A DNA stretch of 39,867 nt from Burkholderiales bacterium (lineage in GTDB: Bacteria; Pseudomonadota; Gammaproteobacteria; Burkholderiales; Casimicrobiaceae): positions 1 to 39,867 of the forward strand of contig JAISYH010000026.1 in the NCBI GenBank assembly GCA_031270015.1, in the 5' to 3' direction. Position 1 is the first letter of the stretch, and every line of letters begins with the position of its first letter. Both the position numbers and the translations under genes were made by a program. This document shows, one piece after another, positions 37,457 through 39,867 of the stretch. The notes beneath the pieces were generated by a model. It was not told where the DNA came from. It did not search any database and worked only from the letters and a program-made list of their open reading frames with translations.

Positions 37457-37903
37457 TCAAAGATAGTACATATAATTATCTTTTCCCCGATGTTTTTCGG
37501 TTTCAGCGGCGAGTGTTGCCAACGTAATATCCGATAAAGTGGTGATGATGGTTTTATCGAGTTTGTCGAAAATAACGGTATGCATTGTCGCTTCGATATC
37601 CGGCGCGTTGTTGTCAACGGTTTTCGGCGTGCGCGAAAATAGGGAGGCGTCTACTGCGGCGATGATTTCGTAAACACTGATTTGCTGCGCCGGACGTGCC
37701 AGCAGATAACCGCCGCGCGCGCCTTTGATCGAAGTAACAATTCTGCCGCGCTTCAGCAATGAAAAGATTTGTTCGAGATAAATCTTCGAAATTGCCAAAT
37801 CTTCCACCAGACGGGCGACGGTCACCGATTTTTCAGCGGCATGGATTTGTACCATTCGGATGGTAGCGGCTAGCGCGTAGCGAACTTTTGCGGATAACTT
37901 CAT
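37457..37903 (-). CDS. Rrf2-family transcriptional regulator, CymR-like
   Basis: This is a 148-residue winged-helix protein of the Rrf2 family, with the N-terminal MKLSAKVRYAL, the recognition-helix region ISKIYLEQIFSLLKRG and the wing SIKGARGGYLLARP. The cluster-binding cysteines of IscR and NsrR are absent (I see no Cys at all), which fits the CymR type that senses cysteine status through CysK in Firmicutes. It is divergent from cysK and upstream of two sulfur amino acid genes, so it probably controls all of them. The ATG at 37903 follows a TATAAT at 37915-37920 (minus strand), leaving a leader of only about five bases. Confidence 0.88.
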   Translation of the reverse strand: MKLSAKVRYALAATIRMVQIHAAEKSVTVARLVEDLAISKIYLEQIFSLLKRGRIVTSIKGARGGYLLARPAQQISVYEIIAAVDASLFSRTPKTVDNNAPDIEATMHTVIFDKLDKTIITTLSDITLATLAAETEKHRGKDNYMYYL

Positions 37904-38022
37904 GATTTTCTTAAATTATATACAACTTCTAAAAAAATGTTTGACAAGAGGTTCAGTCCTATATAAACTCATCTCGTGGTAATTGACTAAACATATATGT
38001 ATAATAGACTAGGAGATTGGTT
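37904..38022. promoter_or_regulatory. Divergent control region of rrf2 and cysK with a palindrome
   Basis: For cysK, TATAAT lies at 38000-38005. A perfect 10-bp palindrome ACATATATGT (37991-38000) abuts and overlaps its first base. Two GACTA copies flank this core 22 bp apart (37985 and 38007), about two helical turns. A TTGACA at 37941-37946 with TAAACT 17 bp further could be a second promoter. For rrf2, TATAAT lies at 37915-37920 on the minus strand. The palindrome is the best candidate operator for the regulator. No experiment supports this yet. Confidence 0.5.
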
Positions 38023-38961
38023 ATGTCAAGAATTTATGAGTCATTGGTTGATTTGATCGGCAATACGCCGTTGTTGAACCTGAAACGTTTCGCGGAAAGA
38101 GTAGGGAGTGGGGCTAAAATCATAGCTAAACTCGAATACTATAATCCGGCGGGCAGTGTCAAAGATCGCATCGCGAAAGCGATGATCGAAGACGCCGAGA
38201 AGCAGGGGCTTTTGAAAAAATCATCGGTCATCATCGAACCGACCAGCGGTAACACGGGCATCGGTTTAGCTGCTGTCGCCGCGTCGCGCGGCTATCGTGT
38301 GATTTTGACGATGCCGGAAACCATGAGCGTGGAGCGGCGCAATCTGTTAAAAGCGTATGGCGCGGAACTGGTATTGACCGAAGGCGCGAAAGGCATGAAG
38401 GGCGCGATAGAAAGGGCAACGGAATTGCTGCGCGAAACGCCTAACTCGTTTATCCCCGGGCAATTCAACAATCCGGCGAATCCGGCAATCCATAAAAAGA
38501 CGACCGGACCGGAAATTTGGAATGATACCGGCGGCAAACTCGACGCATTTGTTTCGGGTATCGGAACGGGTGGCACGATTACTGGTGCTGGCGAATACTT
38601 GAAGTCGCAAAATCCAGCGATCAAAATCATTGCAGTTGAGCCAGCGGCTTCGCCAGTATTGTCGCAAGGTGTCGCGGGTCCACATAAAATTCAAGGTATC
38701 GGAGCGGGTTTCGTGCCCGAAGTGTTGAATACTGATATTTACGACGAAATCGTCACCATCACCAACGAGGACGCGTTCCAGACGGGACGCCTGCTCGCCG
38801 CAACCGAAGGATTGTTAGTGGGTATTTCGTCCGGTGCGGCGGTGCACGCGGCGACATTGCTTGCGCAGCGTGACGAATATCGCGACAAAACGATAGTCGT
38901 ACTATTGCCCGATACAGGAGAGCGCTACCTTTCGACGCCATTGTTTTCTGAAGCGAATTGA
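38023..38961 (+). CDS. cysK: Cysteine synthase A (O-acetylserine sulfhydrylase)
   Basis: CysK makes cysteine from O-acetylserine and sulfide. The 312-residue fold-type II PLP enzyme has the PLP lysine K47 in [11 protein letters not shown], the substrate loop [12 protein letters not shown] and the phosphate-binding [12 protein letters not shown]. The ATG at 38023 has GGAG nine bases upstream; the in-frame TTG two codons earlier is not needed. In Firmicutes CysK binds the Rrf2 regulator CymR as co-repressor, and the divergent pairing here fits the same logic. The C-terminus is complete. CysM-type specificity is less likely given the sequence of the active loops. Confidence 0.94.
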   Translation: MSRIYESLVDLIGNTPLLNLKRFAERVGSGAKIIAKLEYYNPAGSVKDRIAKAMIEDAEKQGLLKKSSVIIEPTSGNTGIGLAAVAASRGYRVILTMPETMSVERRNLLKAYGAELVLTEGAKGMKGAIERATELLRETPNSFIPGQFNNPANPAIHKKTTGPEIWNDTGGKLDAFVSGIGTGGTITGAGEYLKSQNPAIKIIAVEPAASPVLSQGVAGPHKIQGIGAGFVPEVLNTDIYDEIVTITNEDAFQTGRLLAATEGLLVGISSGAAVHAATLLAQRDEYRDKTIVVLLPDTGERYLSTPLFSEAN

Positions 38962-39039
38962 CCGATGTCGATAACGCGTAGAAATAGCTAGGAGCCGATA
39001 TGCCTGTATTATGCTGTTGTAACATAACGCTGTGAGAAG

Positions 39040-39130
39040 AAGATAGTCGAAAGTCCGTGCGCGGGAAAACTACACGCACGGCTTGACGAGAGGGGCGTTA
39101 GAGATTTACTTTAACGAAGTCACTCTAGAG
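39040..39130 (+). mobile_element. Relic of the 3' end of a group II intron (domains V and VI)
   Basis: AAG at 39051-39053 pairs with CTT at 39082-39084, and CCGTGCG (39055-39061) pairs with CGCACGG (39075-39081). The loop carries GAAA, and an ACG follows it as in group II domain V. A linker GAGAGGGG and a second hairpin, CGTTAGAG/CTTTAACG (39096-39116), follow as in domain VI. The AGC catalytic triad is altered by an extra T, and the upper stem is poor. No reverse transcriptase frame is nearby. It is therefore read as a dead remnant. This is a structure-by-eye call. Confidence 0.45.
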
Positions 39131-39246
39131 CGAGCGCAAGCACATAAAACTTAACTGATCAGCTTCGACAATACGAAGTGACGTCGGAGCCGATGGTTTA
39201 TAATTAAACGTTATGTTGGTTTGATTACAGGCAGCGAAAGGAAATC

Positions 39247-39633
39247 ATGCGGATATTGCACACGATGTTGCGTACCGCCGATATGCGACGCGCAATCGAT
39301 TTTTATCAGAAAGTTCTCAAGATGCAGGTGTTGCGCACGGTGGATCGTCCCGATCAAAAATACACGTTGATATATCTCGGTTACGGCAACGGCGGCGAAG
39401 AATTGGAGCTGACGTACAACTATGGTATTGACCGCTACGAAATGGGCAATGCTTATGGACATATTGCGGTAGAAGTCGATAATGCGAAAACGGCGTGCGA
39501 CGCAGCGCGTATGCAGGGCGCGAAAGTCACGCGTGAAGCTGGACCGGTACAAGGAGGAGAAACGATTATTGCGTTTCTCGAAGACCCTGATGGTTATAAA
39601 GTCGAATTGATCGAAAAAGGTTCGCCGCATTGA
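39247..39633 (+). CDS. gloA: Lactoylglutathione lyase (glyoxalase I)
   Basis: Glyoxalase I converts the hemithioacetal of methylglyoxal and glutathione to S-lactoylglutathione. The 128-residue product is nearly collinear with E. coli Glo[10 protein letters not shown] (metal ligand H5), ELELTYN (glutamate ligand), [10 protein letters not shown] (histidine ligand) and [12 protein letters not shown] (final glutamate ligand). The short form lacks the insertions of zinc-type eukaryotic enzymes and is typical of nickel-dependent bacterial GloA. The ATG at 39247 has AAAGGA at good spacing. It stands alone after the intron relic, with 285 bp between it and cysK. Confidence 0.95.
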   Translation: MRILHTMLRTADMRRAIDFYQKVLKMQVLRTVDRPDQKYTLIYLGYGNGGEELELTYNYGIDRYEMGNAYGHIAVEVDNAKTACDAARMQGAKVTREAGPVQGGETIIAFLEDPDGYKVELIEKGSPH

Positions 39634-39831
39634 TTTTGTAGCTCCAAGATGCAAATGCATGGGCGGCATTTTCACGAGCTGAAAATCCGGTGCGTCGTTT
39701 AAGACCGGCGAACTGGTGATTACGAATTGGGACACGGCGGCGGGCGGACTGTTTTGAGAGCAGGCAGATTTTTATCATTCTTCGCCTTTTTTGGGCTTGA
39801 TTTTTCTTTATTTTGAGCCTATAATTAGGTT
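39634..39831 (+). other. Gap after gloA with a promoter and a broken mini-ORF
   Basis: The frame starting with the ATG at 39660 reads MGGIFTS, an in-frame TGA, then about 24 further codons ending GGLF and a stop; it may be a decayed or chance frame. CCGGT/ACCGG near 39690-39710 forms a weak hairpin without a T run. TTGATT at 39797-39802 and TATAAT at 39820-39825, 17 bp apart, make a good promoter reading into the last gene. Confidence 0.4.
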
Positions 39832-39867
39832 ATGGATAAGCGATTACCGCCTACTGTTGAGACACTT
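39832..39867 (+). CDS. 5' end of an unidentified gene (cut by the window)
   Basis: Twelve codons are visible (MDKRLPPTVETL), too few to identify. The ATG lies seven bases after a consensus -10 element and has no ribosome site, so either the mRNA is leaderless or the true start is further downstream. Confidence 0.35.
   Translation, partial: MDKRLPPTVETL

Noticed and set aside
39040-39130. Possible RNase P RNA fragment, because AAAGTCC resembles the P4 strand
   Set aside because: The other conserved RNase P segments are absent, and the two hairpins fit group II domains V and VI better.

Overview
The window looks like chromosome from a Gram-negative proteobacterium, most likely a betaproteobacterium of moderate GC. 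The grounds are a complete 14-gene nuoA-N operon with separate nuoC and nuoD and a NuoG without the extra N7 cluster ligands, lipid A synthesis (lpxB), ppiD, exosortase H with its partner membrane protein, and the MoxR/DUF58/TgpA trio. No rRNA or other phylogenetic anchor is present, so the genus is left open.

Layout. 1-3200 (minus): pncA, thiL, pgpA and the 5' part of tilS, mostly overlapping. 3491-7476 (plus): tsaE overlapping a Tat-exported amiC, then exosortase H, its associated membrane protein and a small lipoprotein. 7600-22113 (plus): the complex I operon nuoABCDEFGHIJKLMN, tightly packed and without visible frame damage. 22200-23555 (minus): tRNA-Thr(CGU) and a membrane-anchored metallophosphoesterase. 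23616-25724 (plus): a periplasmic tetraheme cytochrome plus a Tat-exported flavoprotein, together a two-subunit fumarate reductase, behind an FNR-type site and closed by a clear terminator. 25822-30017 (plus): moxR, DUF58 and tgpA. 30160-31385: an AT-rich SIMPL-domain gene with its own strong promoter, then 430 bp without a convincing gene. 31386-35082 (plus): ppiD, lpxB, rnhB. 35104-38961: a cysteine/methionine cluster, with patB, a cystathionine gamma-lyase-like gene and an Rrf2 regulator on the minus strand and cysK divergent on the plus strand. 38962-39867: a probable group II intron 3' relic, gloA, and the first codons of a further gene.

How the parts may work together. Complex I plus a soluble periplasmic fumarate reductase under an anaerobic-type promoter suggests NADH-dependent fumarate respiration when oxygen is low, although the quinol-oxidising link (a NapC/CymA-type protein) is not in the window. 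The Rrf2 regulator, cysK, gamma-lyase and beta-lyase form a sulfur amino acid unit resembling the CymR-CysK arrangement known from Firmicutes, with a palindrome over the cysK -10 region as a candidate operator. The exosortase pair points to IPTLxxWG-CTERM surface proteins encoded elsewhere. I found no CRISPR array, intact insertion sequence or prophage, and no clearly new multi-gene system. The strongest leads are the FNR-type promoter geometry, the Rrf2/cysK control region, two starts that look leaderless, and the intron relic.
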